NCBI GenBank assembly: GCA_947561585.1
Contig: CANNZV010000261.1
Span: 124,001 to 188,000, forward strand
Direction of reading: 5' to 3'
DNA: 64,000 nt
From: Caprella mutica
Taxonomy: Eukaryota > Arthropoda > Malacostraca > Amphipoda > Caprellidae
Shown: one piece after another, positions 12,087 to 21,969 of the stretch
How positions within the stretch are numbered: position 1 is the stretch's first letter
How the letters are laid out: each line of letters begins with the position of its first letter
Notes under the pieces: model-generated
Seen by the model: only the letters and a program-made list of their open reading frames with translations
Told to the model about the DNA's origin: nothing
Databases searched by the model: none
Position numbers and translations under genes: made by a program

Positions 12087-15000
12087 CTGAAAAATAATTC
12101 CAATCATTTTAGATTATCATAGACATGAAGAAATACATATTTCCGACACAAATTATGAATACTCTCAGAATTTTGTTTTCTTTTCATTTGAAATCTAAGA
12201 AAATTTAGTCAGTGTCACACTATTTGCATCAGTTCAAAATGGGTTTAAATGAAGATAATATTTCTTGTAACGTTAGTTGTACCTAGCACCAAATATAATT
12301 TCACCAAATATACAAGCGCTAGAGTCTTATTTAAAATAGTTATAGTGGATGGTTCCGATTTTCTTTTTTTCGATTCCAGTTATAATTTATTTAACTCGCC
12401 TTATCAATATATTTAATAAATTCACAAGAACTTCTAAGTAAAGCTATATTTAAACGAACTTGCATTTAAAAGTAACTTACGTTTTCAAGAGAATGCTGGT
12501 AATCCACGAATATTCTTTCCCTCATCTCACCAATCTTATTCTTCAGGACATAAACCTTCGTGGCTTCTTTCGCAGCCTTGAAATGCCAATTCTCCAATTG
12601 GTGAGGACAAACGGACACTTTGATGTCGCCAAAATAATTCTGCATAATGTTTTTATATTTTTCCAAAGCTGCTTCTCTTGCAGTTTCACTGGATGTTCGA
12701 GCAGCAGCCTAGAAATGGAGAAAAGTAATATATAACTTTATTTATTTAATTGAACTACCTATTGTTAGAACTAGGAATAAATATCCTCTGGTGATTTCGG
12801 TGTACTCTTAAACGAGAGACCTCTAATTCTGGAGAGTTCACTATGTCATTTCTAGAAAATCAAATTCATTCTTCCTTTCCATCTTACCTCAACGAATGCA
12901 AATGGTTCTGGTAAATCCATTTCTCTGATCATGTTCACGAAATTCTTGAACAAATCAAAGAGTTGCTGTCCACTCATCACCTCACCATTGAACCTTTTCT
13001 TAACAAGTTTATCTGGATGCAAAAGACTGGGAACCAGCTCTCGGAGATGTTTTAAGAACTCCGGTTCCATCTCTAAATAAGTGAAATACGTTCAGTTATA
13101 TTATAAAAGATATCTAAAATAACCCAAATTAGACACAGATGATTTTCCTCACTCCAGAGTGTTTGTGACACCAAACTGTTAACTGTTACTACTTCACAGT
13201 CTACAACTAACAGAATATTTAACTGTATTATTGTTTCTATGTTTCTAGAGTTTGTTCATGTTTAAATTAACAATTTAATTTGAATGTCACATGCCTTTGA
13301 AGTTAAAATGACAGAGAAAAGGTTTGAAAACAATTATCGAATTTTTTTTTTCAATAATAAATTATAAGTAGGAGATAAGTTATAATAAATAGGTAGATCA
13401 TTGATCTATTTAATTATTATTCTGGTGATAAATTTGAAATAATTCAAAAATGTCAGCAAGAAAAACAAATTTCTCTACACCGTCCGCGAAATTGAGATTT
13501 GGTTATTTAAAAGACACTCTCAATTCATTTGTTAGTTTGATCATATTAAATAGATTTTCTTTGACATATTTATTACTGCTTTTATAGTATTTGTATGTGA
13601 TATGAATTCCGTTCAGTTACTATGAACAAAGCAGAAATTCTTATTACAAAAATATAAAATATAAAGTGTTAACATATTCTGTGGACCGGATCTATGTCAT
13701 TTGGGTCGCGGTCATTTGGATCCGTGTTTATAAAAAGTACAATAAAAATCATAGTTATTAGCTTTTGTATAATATAATGCTTTCTCAGTTTTAAGGTTAA
13801 TTAATAAAATATTTTAATATTTAATGAAATTTTAATATATAAAAATCAACGATTGATGCCATTGTTTCCTGCTCAAATTTGAAATGTCCAAGGATTATTG
13901 TTGAACAATTTACCTAGAACCAACAAAAACATCGTAGCTTATCATAACGCATCTTAACGTATCTTGCTTGCATCCAAACATATGGATATTCATAGATACA
14001 TTGAAAAAAGGAAGCAGCAACAAAGAAAATGCACATCGAATGCAGTGAGCCACTTCATGGGAAAAAGAAGTACAGAAACGCTACGTTAAAGCTTCAAAAT
14101 ATTGTTAAACGATACAACTCAAACGACAAATTATTGTTTTTAAAAAAAACATTTCCCACAAAATGCGGTATTAATTTTTTCCATAATATTAACTAATTCA
14201 AACCTTCGTGTTTAAAGCTTACTTTACCATGTTAGACGTAAGCAAGCCTTTGTTGTAAATTTTTTTATTTCTTAGAGTATGTTAAATTTTCATTGTTCAA
14301 CATGTTGTGGAAGGGTATTGAGTGTTTTTTTATATATATTAAAATTTCATTAAATTTTAAAATATTTTATTAATTAACCTTAAAACTGAGAAAAAATTTA
14401 GTTATACATAAGCTACATTAACTATGCATGTTTATTATACGTTTTGTAAACACGGACCCAAATAACCACGACCCAAATGACCAGACACCCTGTGGACTAT
14501 AGCACGTCCATATTTATTTTCAATTATGAATGGTGTAACTATCACTAGTTCATAGATATGCTTTGAATATTTCATATTCAGTCAGAGAGAAATTATTTTA
14601 CATAAATTTTAAAAACCATACATTTTTTTAAAAAGCATTATATCTAGACTTGAATTACTATATTTTTCAATATACATGTGAAGATATAGTGGCGCAATTA
14701 GCCATTAGGTATGATAAGCAGTGAGCAAAACTACTAAATACCGACAAAAATACTATACAGTATGGGCCACAAGAATGTTTCTGATTTTTCAAATACTTAT
14801 AAATCTTTAGTTAATGAACAAAAAACCTGTATCTTGGTCTCTTTTTCACCGCCTTTTATTGTACTATTAATTGGTGAAAATAATTTTGAACTGATAGACA
14901 TAGTTTAAGAACAGGTGAGCAGAGAGTGAGGGTTATTTTTTTTTTTGTCATTGTGCAAAAGTTATTCTTAGAGCTAACTCCGTGATTTTCCTTATGAAAA

Positions 15001-18000
15001 GACAGTGAATAAAAGGAAAAATCTACAATGGTAGACATTTTAATACAGGAAAAATCACATTAAAATTTTCATTCAGTGATAAAAAATAACGCAATTGTGA
15101 AATCATTTAGAGAAGATTTTTTTTATGTATTAGAATTTCAAGTGTGAAGCGGGCCTCAACGATGAAATTAATTAACAAACAAAAACCGAATATTCAGAGT
15201 GAAAACTACAATGAGATCAAAATGTCACTGAAGTTGTTCTATTTTATAATAGTTCCAAAGGAAAAGTGTAAGCACCCTGTATAAAATGTCTACCATTGTC
15301 ATTTTTTCTTTTTTTCACTGTCTTTTAATAAGTATTAACAATCGTCAATTGTTAATAAGCTGAAACTATATCTTTACTTGTTTTTTAAATTTCTACAATT
15401 TTGCACAACATGCACCATCTTTTAGTCATGCACAACTGTTCAAAAGGAGGAAATGTCACTTAAATTTATGATTGTGTTACTCTCGCTAAGAGCTCGAATA
15501 TAATTATAAACGAATAGCTTTTGATGTAAGCCGCAAATATAACTTGTAACTCAGAATATAACTTTATAACTTGTAACCTCAGAATATAACTTTATAACTT
15601 GTAACTCAGAACATAACTTTATAACTTGTAACTCAGAATATAACTTTATAACTTGTAACTCAGAATATAACTTTATAACTTGTAACCTCAGAATATAACT
15701 TTATAACTTGTAACCTCAGAACATAACTTTATAACTTGTAACTCAGAATATAACTTTATAACTTGTAACTCAGAATATAACTTTATAAATTTGTACTCAG
15801 TTATATAACTTCATGAACTTTGTAACTCAGATATATAACTTAGAAATATTGAGTATTAGGGAGTTCCTTTCCTGTAGATAGAATTGAAATTAGTACTTAA
15901 TTAATTTAAAAGGAATTCTGTAATTACTTAAGTAAGTATTTCAACTATTCTAATTTTAATAGTTAGGAAACTTGTAACATTTCTGATCATGTATTAAGTT
16001 AATAATAGATTCTGAAACAATAATCTTTATGGTAGTTAATTTAACTGTTTATTAGAAAATCAGGTTTTACTAAAGGAATAATAGTAAAACTATTCGATGT
16101 ATATGCTATTGGTATACAAATCCATTAACACTTGCGTGTTAAATTCAAATAATGCATTGTGAGTTATTTCTTGCTGCTGTGAGTAGAAAAACACTTTTGG
16201 ATTGTACTATCAGCACCTTAAAGGATGTGTACTCATCCACTGGAAGGTTGAAGCCTCCCTGTCAGTCCTTTATACTCAGTTAGCATCTAGCTAACGCGTT
16301 CATTAGTTTAGAGTTGATGGTTCAGTCCAGTTCCTAGTACCGTGAACTTCCTCGGTCGGAACTTGGCTTCGCGAAGAGGAGTCGTGAGCTGGTTACTCCA
16401 ACTCCCTAGTTTATTTAAAACTTGTGTTTGTGATTGGTGATAAAACTCTTAAAATCCACCTTCCTTTATTAATGAAGACTTGTGCTTATATCTTAGAACT
16501 TTGTACTATTCCATCGTGTGCAGAATACATTCATTCTGGAACCAATCCTGGTGTTTAATTTGTCCTGTCATTCAATAAATCTTTAAAACCAACCTTTAAA
16601 ATTTAGAGTCAGTTTCATAGAATTCAAATAAATAACTCAATTAAAGAAATAAAAGAACCCGGAGACTTAAGCTACTCTATGAGACAAGTTTTAATTATTA
16701 ATTCAGCTAATTTAGAACCCAGATGAATAATAATTTATAGACCCCCAAACGAAGGGCAAAGGATCACATATGACACCTTAGACAGTTTTTTAACTGGTAA
16801 TTTGAAAAGGTGTTAACAATAAGTAAAATCACATTGTTAGCTCTAATAATAACTTTCGCGCAATGACCAAAATAATAACCCTCACTCTTTGCTTACCTGA
16901 TGCTGACTAAGTATTTGAAAAAGCAGAAACATTTTGTGACAAACATTTGTCATGAAATATCCATTTTTCAGCTAAATGAAATAAAGTATGAGAAATTAGT
17001 ATTTAATTTTCAAGTTTGAAACTCACGGTCCAGTCTTCCTGCAAAGTCTGCATCTGTGTTCACTTTAGTCCCAGGATGAGGCATGAGGTAACAACTGATG
17101 TCCGAGAAACATTTCTTGATATCTTTTCTTGTTTCTTGTTGCGTCACTGCTTGTTCAGGATCTACCTGTAATTTTGTTTGTAATTTAGAACTTGAACTGT
17201 ATCTATATAAGATTCTGAGAAAGTTTAATCAAAATATTTACCTCTTATGATTTTATAAATCTAGCTACATAATATATGAAACTTCAGAACACAAAATAAA
17301 AAAGTGAATTTAATCATAAATACGAAGACTGAAAACAGTTAAAAAGGTATCTGAAAATTCATCAACATAGAAATATTTTTATGTGGTAGTAAAGTTCAAA
17401 ATAAGATAATACTACACAAGTCCTTTGTAATGAAATTCTGTATAGTGAAGCATCCCGATTAGTAGATTCATGAGAAATGAAATACTCTGCATGGTGACCG
17501 GACAACTCGCCGCAGGACAATTCGCCTCTGGACAATTCGCCGTGAGGACAACTCGCCGCTAGGACAATTCGCCGCTAGAACAACTCGCCGTGTGATATAA
17601 TATGTTTTACCGTCTTATATACCATTTTCATATAAAGACATTATAAATATAAACTATGTTGTCAATTAATTATCAAATTTTCTCAACTCTATTTGAAAAT
17701 GCTTTCTTTTCCATTTAAAAATATAAATGAATTATTTTTTTATTAAATAATTAAATATATTATCTAAACTACTATTATCATAGTGTGTGTTGTAAATTAA
17801 TAATGAAATTTTCTTCGTTCTATTTGAAAGTATCATGCTAAAAAATATTTTCTATTGGAAAGAAAACAAGTTTAGATTTCTTCTACATTGAATGACCTGT
17901 AAGAATCACTTTAATTTAAAACTAGTACATTAGTACAAATAAAAGCTATTTAACTACAGGGTCTTATATTTTTGTGTTAGATTAGCTAATAAGTTACATT

Positions 18001-20296
18001 CACTATCACCTCTTCATTTCCCTCTTCTATTCGTGAATGAAGTCACCGAGGCTTCTATTCCTATTTCATCTCATTCCTTGGTGATTCCATCCACGAAGTA
18101 GCTTTGCTGTATCCATGGGCTTTGTTACAGACTGGTGGTTGGTGCTTGTGTTCAAGGAGCCACTTTCCTTTCTGAATTCTTGTTCCTGTCCCTTGTATTG
18201 ACTTAATTTTTACGTCAACTACAATGCCCTTCGTTTTTAAGCAGACGTTAAACACTACTAAATTAAAATTAATGGCTCTAATATTTTTGGGGCTTGAAAT
18301 ATTCTCACGGAGAAAATATGACAAAAAATATGAAAAATAAATTGAAAAATAAAAAATAAAAAAATTGAAAAAAAACTGACGTAATCCAGTAGCTAGTTGA
18401 CAAATTTAATAATTTGTCAACTAGCTACTGGATTACGTCAGTCTTGAGTGCATAGAAATAAATCCTTGTTAAAATTTTCAATATTTTTATATATAAATAT
18501 ATTATTTAAATACCGGTAAATCATAAATCACGCGGCGAGTTGTCCTGGCGGCGAGTTGTCCTAGCGGCGAATTGTCCGCGGCGAGTTGTCCGGCGGCGAA
18601 TTGTCCTAGAACCGCTCTGCAATTATATAATGAATTTATTATTAAAACCCTGCCGCGCGAATAACCGACCAATCCGATGACAGAGGCTGAAAATAGCGCA
18701 AGTGCCAAAATAGTCCGCTGCTAAAGCAATAATTTTACAGATTCAAAAACGGAAAACGCTTTTGTTGTTTTCTTTAGTTATCCTGGATGTATGAATTTTC
18801 AGGCTATATGAAACAATTGTGCTATTTAATTGGTGTGAAATTCCTCTCAGAAATATCTAGTTTTGAGTCGGTTTTTCGCGCGGCAGGGTCTTAAAATTTT
18901 TTTTTGTCTTCTAAGCACTTCTTAAATCCTCTATATTGAAGTAAACTCTCTATAGAGAACTAATTGCATAATTCTTTCACTATAGAAGAGCTCTACTATA
19001 CACCTACATAATTGAATCATAAAATCAATAATACAATAGAATGGACTTTGCTATGCTGATTATATTAATGAATATATAATTTGATAAATGTCTGTTATTT
19101 TAGTATTTGAATAACTTATTGACCCTGGTTTGTTTTACCTTCCCATAAGATTTATTAAAAATGTAATTATTAGAATATATATATCTGAAAAACATTTTTT
19201 GGGATTAGTAAGCTCTCTCTACGACTTCTCTGCTCTTAACTTTGGTTGTTGATTAATAGTTTAGAGGGTAAATGACTCAAATGTATAAAACATAAACTGA
19301 CATCCGTAGGTATTAATGAAGTAACAAAACCATCTATTGGATTTAAAAAATCACACGTATTCAATTCAACAGACCTTCAATACATCTGCCAATAGAGTCT
19401 GACCACCTGCATAGCCATATTCCAAGTCATTTGGAAACTGCCAGTCTCTCACTAATAGTAAAAGAGATAGGAAGGCTTGGGATGAACCACATGCTGCAGC
19501 AACACTCTTCCCATATACCATGAAAGTTTGGAGATCTGAAAGGTGGTTCTCTTGAATGTTGTTGGAGAGGTTGTAGATGAGAATGGATGAAATCATCGCT
19601 GTTAGAGCGAACACTACAGTTGATTCCTGAAATTATTTAACTTTTATTAGAACAAGTAGGAAAATAATACATATAAGATAAATAAATTGTTTTGTTCACC
19701 TGGTTTGATGCTTGAGGATCAAAAGTGCCTTGCGAGTCAACAAAAATGATTGCCACCTATATTAAAGAAAGCACAAATATATGATTCATAAAATATCTTT
19801 TTCAAAGCTCACAAAAATAAGCTAATTCAATGAAGGTGAAAATATAAAAGTCTTACGTCTTCGCCTTCATTTTTACAAATAAAAGGCTGACTCCATGCCA
19901 TAATGCCTGTGGTTTCTCTTGTCCTTCCTTGTGTCCAAGAAAATTCATTTGAAGGTTTTATACTTTCATCAAGCCAATCATCTGAATCCTGAATAAGAAA
20001 ATCATTTCACTCTGAGGTGTACAGATATAGCGTATACAGAGACAGTGCAGTACATCAGGCAAAACAAACATTTAATGGAAACTTACTCTGTTCAAGCAGT
20101 ACCTGCGGAAAAAGTTCATGAGAAAACTTTTTCCTGTTCTGAATGCCCCAGCAATTGCCACAACACATACAGGCTTGTCTTTAACTTCAGGACACAATAA
20201 AAGAGACTTGAGTGCCTCTTCTTGCAACACAAAAGGACCATTTCTCTTCTCTTGTATGATTAGTGGGACGGGTTTACCAATTTCAATTAAGGCCAT
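11664..20296 (-). CDS. Atlastin-like GTPase, eight coding exons, complete frame
   Basis: Exons on the minus strand are 20296(ATG)-20087, 19988-19857, 19756-19700, 19626-19375, 17165-17027, 13072-12888, 12708-12481 and 12086-11664. All junctions are GT-AG and the joined frame is 542 codons including the stop. Visible dynamin/GBP-type GTPase motifs are the P-loop GAFRTGKS, switch-I RETTGI, DxxG as DSQG, and the RD base-recognition motif in VRDWQFP. CFSDISCYLMPHPG and the LRELVPSLL segment match the linker and three-helix bundle of atlastins, which fuse ER tubules. Unlike typical atlastins, exon 8 encodes about 100 residues of Lys/Glu-rich coiled coil and one hydrophobic tail, with no visible two-segment membrane hairpin. 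The start is inferred from context AAAATGG; the first exon has an acceptor at 20314, so a 5' untranslated or coding exon lies upstream. A divergent paralogue, not the main atlastin, is most likely. Confidence 0.85.
12481..12708 (-). CDS. Atlastin-like exon 7 (three-helix bundle, second half)
   Basis: 228 bp, 76 codons, phase 0. It encodes AAARTSSETAREAALEKYKN and a further amphipathic helix region. A paralogue of identical length is at 35087-35314. Confidence 0.85.
12888..13072 (-). CDS. Atlastin-like exon 6 (three-helix bundle, first half)
   Basis: 185 bp. The first two bases complete a Gln codon with exon 5. It encodes LKHLRELVPSLLHPDKLVKK and a FKNFVNMI helix. It has a same-length paralogue at 34739-34923. 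The 3.95 kb intron upstream holds two large inverted-repeat structures. Confidence 0.85.
13687..14489. mobile_element. Foldback element in atlastin-like intron 5, 8 bp target duplication
   Basis: Flanked by CTGTGGAC at 13679-13686 and 14490-14497. The ends are CGGATCTATGTCATTTGGGT on the left and, on the minus strand, GGTGTCTGGTCATTTGGGTC on the right. Each end carries two words of about 15 bp (GTCATTTGGGTCGCG type). The arms remain homologous for about 170 bp, including TCTCAGTTTTAAGGTTAATT. The loop (13850-14330) has no recognised gene. Confidence 0.85.
15541..15838. repeat. 27 bp tandem array
   Basis: About eleven copies of CAGAATATAACTTTATAACT+TGTAACT, with length variants of 28 bp (one extra C) and decayed copies at the right edge. 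Confidence 0.9.
16150..16640. other. Possible solo LTR or retroelement fragment
   Basis: A relatively GC-balanced island with AGTTAGCATCTAGCTAACGC, a later AATAAA (about 16575) and AACCCGGAGAC / CAAACGAAGGGCAAAGG further on, a layout seen in LTR ends. There is no second copy in the window and no TG...CA boundary I can fix, so this is only a suggestion. Confidence 0.2.
17027..17165 (-). CDS. Atlastin-like exon 5 (CFLLPHPG-type segment)
   Basis: 139 bp, ending one base into a codon. IKKCFSDISCYLMPHPGTKV matches the conserved atlastin segment linking the GTPase core to the helical bundle. The preceding intron (17166-19374) holds a foldback element and a MITE. Confidence 0.85.
17492..18613. mobile_element. 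Foldback element with GGACAATTCGCCG words in atlastin-like intron 4
   Basis: The ends are TGGTGACCGGACAACTCGCC on the left and, on the minus strand, GGTTCTAGGACAATTCGCCG on the right. Each end is an array of five to six words of 14-17 bp (GGACAATTCGCCGCTA type). It is flanked by ACTCTGCA (17484-17491) and GCTCTGCA (18614-18621), seven of eight bases alike. The arms continue inward beyond the words. The loop includes an 87-codon minus-strand frame (18061-18324) in less AT-rich DNA, which I do not recognise, and a perfect hairpin at 18375-18442. Confidence 0.85.
18375..18442. repeat. Perfect 32 bp hairpin
   Basis: Arms 18375-18406 and 18411-18442 are exact reverse complements with a 4-base spacer TAAT. 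Each arm contains GTAATCCAGTAGCTAGTTGA. It lies within the loop of the 17492-18613 element. Confidence 0.95.
18647..18889. mobile_element. MITE with ACCCTGCCGCGCGAA ends
   Basis: Inverted ends ACCCTGCCGCGCGAATAACC (left) and ACCCTGCCGCGCGAAAAACC (right, minus strand). Flanks are TTAAA on the left and, after one C, TTAAAA on the right, possibly a target duplication with one change. About 243 bp. It sits 33 bp outside the foldback element. Confidence 0.75.
19375..19626 (-). CDS. Atlastin-like exon 4 (RD motif)
   Basis: 252 bp, 84 codons. It carries the helix ALTAMISSILIYNLSNNI and the LLLLVRDWQFP base-recognition segment followed by GYAGGQ. The donor GTCTGT is weaker than the other donors. Confidence 0.85.
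19700..19756 (-). CDS. Atlastin-like exon 3 (DxxG)
   Basis: 57 bp, 19 codons, acceptor TATAG, donor GTGAAC. It encodes VAIIFVDSQGTFDPQ; DSQG replaces the common DTQG Mg-coordinating motif. Confidence 0.85.
19857..19988 (-). CDS. Atlastin-like exon 2 (switch I)
   Basis: 132 bp, 44 codons, phase 0 to phase 0. It contains FSWTQGRTRETTGIMAWSQP. The threonine pair in RETTGI corresponds to the family switch-I Thr, and W-SQPF to the usual WSEPF. Confidence 0.85.
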
Positions 20297-20313
20297 TTTA
20301 ATCGAACTTTTAT
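20087..20313 (-). CDS. Atlastin-like exon 1 (P-loop)
   Basis: Acceptor TTACAG before 20313 and donor GTAAGT after 20087. The ATG is at 20296-20294; five sense codons precede it in the exon, so the frame is open to the acceptor and an upstream coding start cannot be excluded. It encodes VAIAGAFRTGKSFLMNFF, the nucleotide-binding loop. It ends in phase 0. Confidence 0.85.
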
Positions 20314-21559
20314 CTGTAAGAAAACATTATTCTTTTGATTGACAGTATCTTTTATCTACACTTATCTTATCAATTAGATAAAAACCTGTATGAGAAAATA
20401 TCTGATGAGCTTCTTCAGAAAATAGAAACCTTTTGAATTGTGTTTTTCTTGTTATTTAAACAATTAGAATCTTTTCTTATCTTTCTAATTTGTTACATGA
20501 TATTCAAGTTCAGATTATATCATTTCAATTTGATATTAATTCAGTAATGAAGAGATATTCAAACAAGGTTAGAGATACCTTATACTACACCTTTATTCAA
20601 CAACTGTCTATAGTACACTGGAGACAATGCATGAAATATGCATAATCTATGCACATGAATGATATAGTGATACTGATATAGTCCTTTTATTGGAAAGTAC
20701 GATTTTTTATTTACGGTTAATTCTCATTATTCTAAAAACCGAATAAGATGAGATTGATATTCAGAATATTATTAAGATAATATGATCCAATTAATGCACA
20801 CAGGGAGAACTTGGTGGACTTCCAATGCTACGGCCAATACGGCTAGAGCCGCTCTACGACAGTCAATTACACTTAATTAATTAAATTATTAATTTATTTA
20901 TTAATAATAAAGGTAAATTCGTAGTTCACGTCCCTATTTCATTCAGAGACGCGAACTAAGAACCGATCCAAATATCCCCTTCCTAGTTCACGTCCCTAAA
21001 TGGTATAGGCATAGAGTTATGAAAAACTACACTATAGAGAGGTATTGTTGCAGTGGTTGCAGGACGCTGAAAACCTTATTTAATTCCAGTTACTCCATCG
21101 AAATTGCCAGTTAAATGAACCCCAAACAATGAATTTAGCGTCCTGCAAGACGCGATATTATTTTGGCCACTGACTCACCACTTGGGTATAGGTATAAATA
21201 CCTTTTATCTGATTAATATATATTTAGTATTTTAACTACATATACAATAATACCAAAGAGGAATATTTCAAATTGAAATTCAGTAAATTAAAGAATACAG
21301 ATTTGGAAAACTAATCGAAATTTATATAGTATATAGTATTGCTTTAGTTTTTAAATGGTTATTATTATAAGAAAATTATTAATTTACGTTTTCCCCCTTC
21401 CTAGTTCACGTCCCTAAATCGATTAATTAATTATTTAAAATTATGAAATTATTTAAAAAATAATTTCATTATTTGAAACTAACTTAAAAATTAAATTAAT
21501 TTAATTAATTAAAATTAATTCAATTAATTAAAATTAATTTAATCACCTTCTATAACCAT
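20314..21559. other. Upstream region of the atlastin-like gene, dispersed repeats
   Basis: No coding exon recognised. CTAGTTCACGTCCCTAAAT occurs at about 20982 and 21399, with a related TAGTTCACGTCCCTA at about 20921. On the minus strand GGTTCTTAGTTCGCGTC near 20950 recalls terminus type 2 of the foldback family. 21146-21183 matches 4483-4523. 21420-21545 is simple AATTAATT-rich sequence. Confidence 0.4.
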
Positions 21560-21774
21560 TGTTAAGTTATTTGTTAAAGGTATGAGTGACACAGGAGAAT
21601 GAGACACAGGGGTAACACACATGTTTACTCTATGACTGTATCTCATGAACTGACAATAATGCTTAAGTGTCTGTGTGATCAAATACGAATACCATTAGCT
21701 ATATAATGTATAACTTAAATAATAATGAATAATAGTTTAATATATGAAATTATATATAAACATATCACTTAACA
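21560..21774 (-). repeat. 3' LTR (215 bp, intact)
   Basis: TGTTAAG...CTTAACA with an inverted terminal heptamer. It is nearly identical to the outer parts of 25858-26793. Confidence 0.93.
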
Positions 21775-21786
21775 TCCTACTTTCTT
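21775..21786 (-). promoter_or_regulatory. Polypurine tract
   Basis: On the minus strand AAGAAAGTAGGA directly precedes the 3' LTR, the expected place for plus-strand priming. Confidence 0.7.
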
Positions 21787-21969
21787 ATGAAACAATGAAA
21801 TTAAATGATAAATATTTAAGCATTCCTTTAAATAAGTCTTTGAATATAGAAAACAACTTATAATTCATGCATTCAAAATAAATCATATTATTATAATTAG
21901 TGAAATGCACAATAGCGATGCCATATGTAAATAATAATAGAACATGCACAATAATAATAAGCAAAATAA

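Larger units (their letters stand above)
14762..16945. mobile_element. 2.2 kb inverted-repeat structure in atlastin-like intron 5
   Basis: Left arm pieces (GAATGTTTCTGATTTTTCAA; GAGTGAGGGTTATT; TTATTCTTAGAGCTAAC) reappear inverted at 16800-16945, with 65-85% similarity by eye. Inside are a nested hairpin pair (14995-15050 with 15275-15330, phrase AAATGTCTACCATTGT) and the 27 bp array. I cannot set exact termini or a target duplication. Confidence 0.6.
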
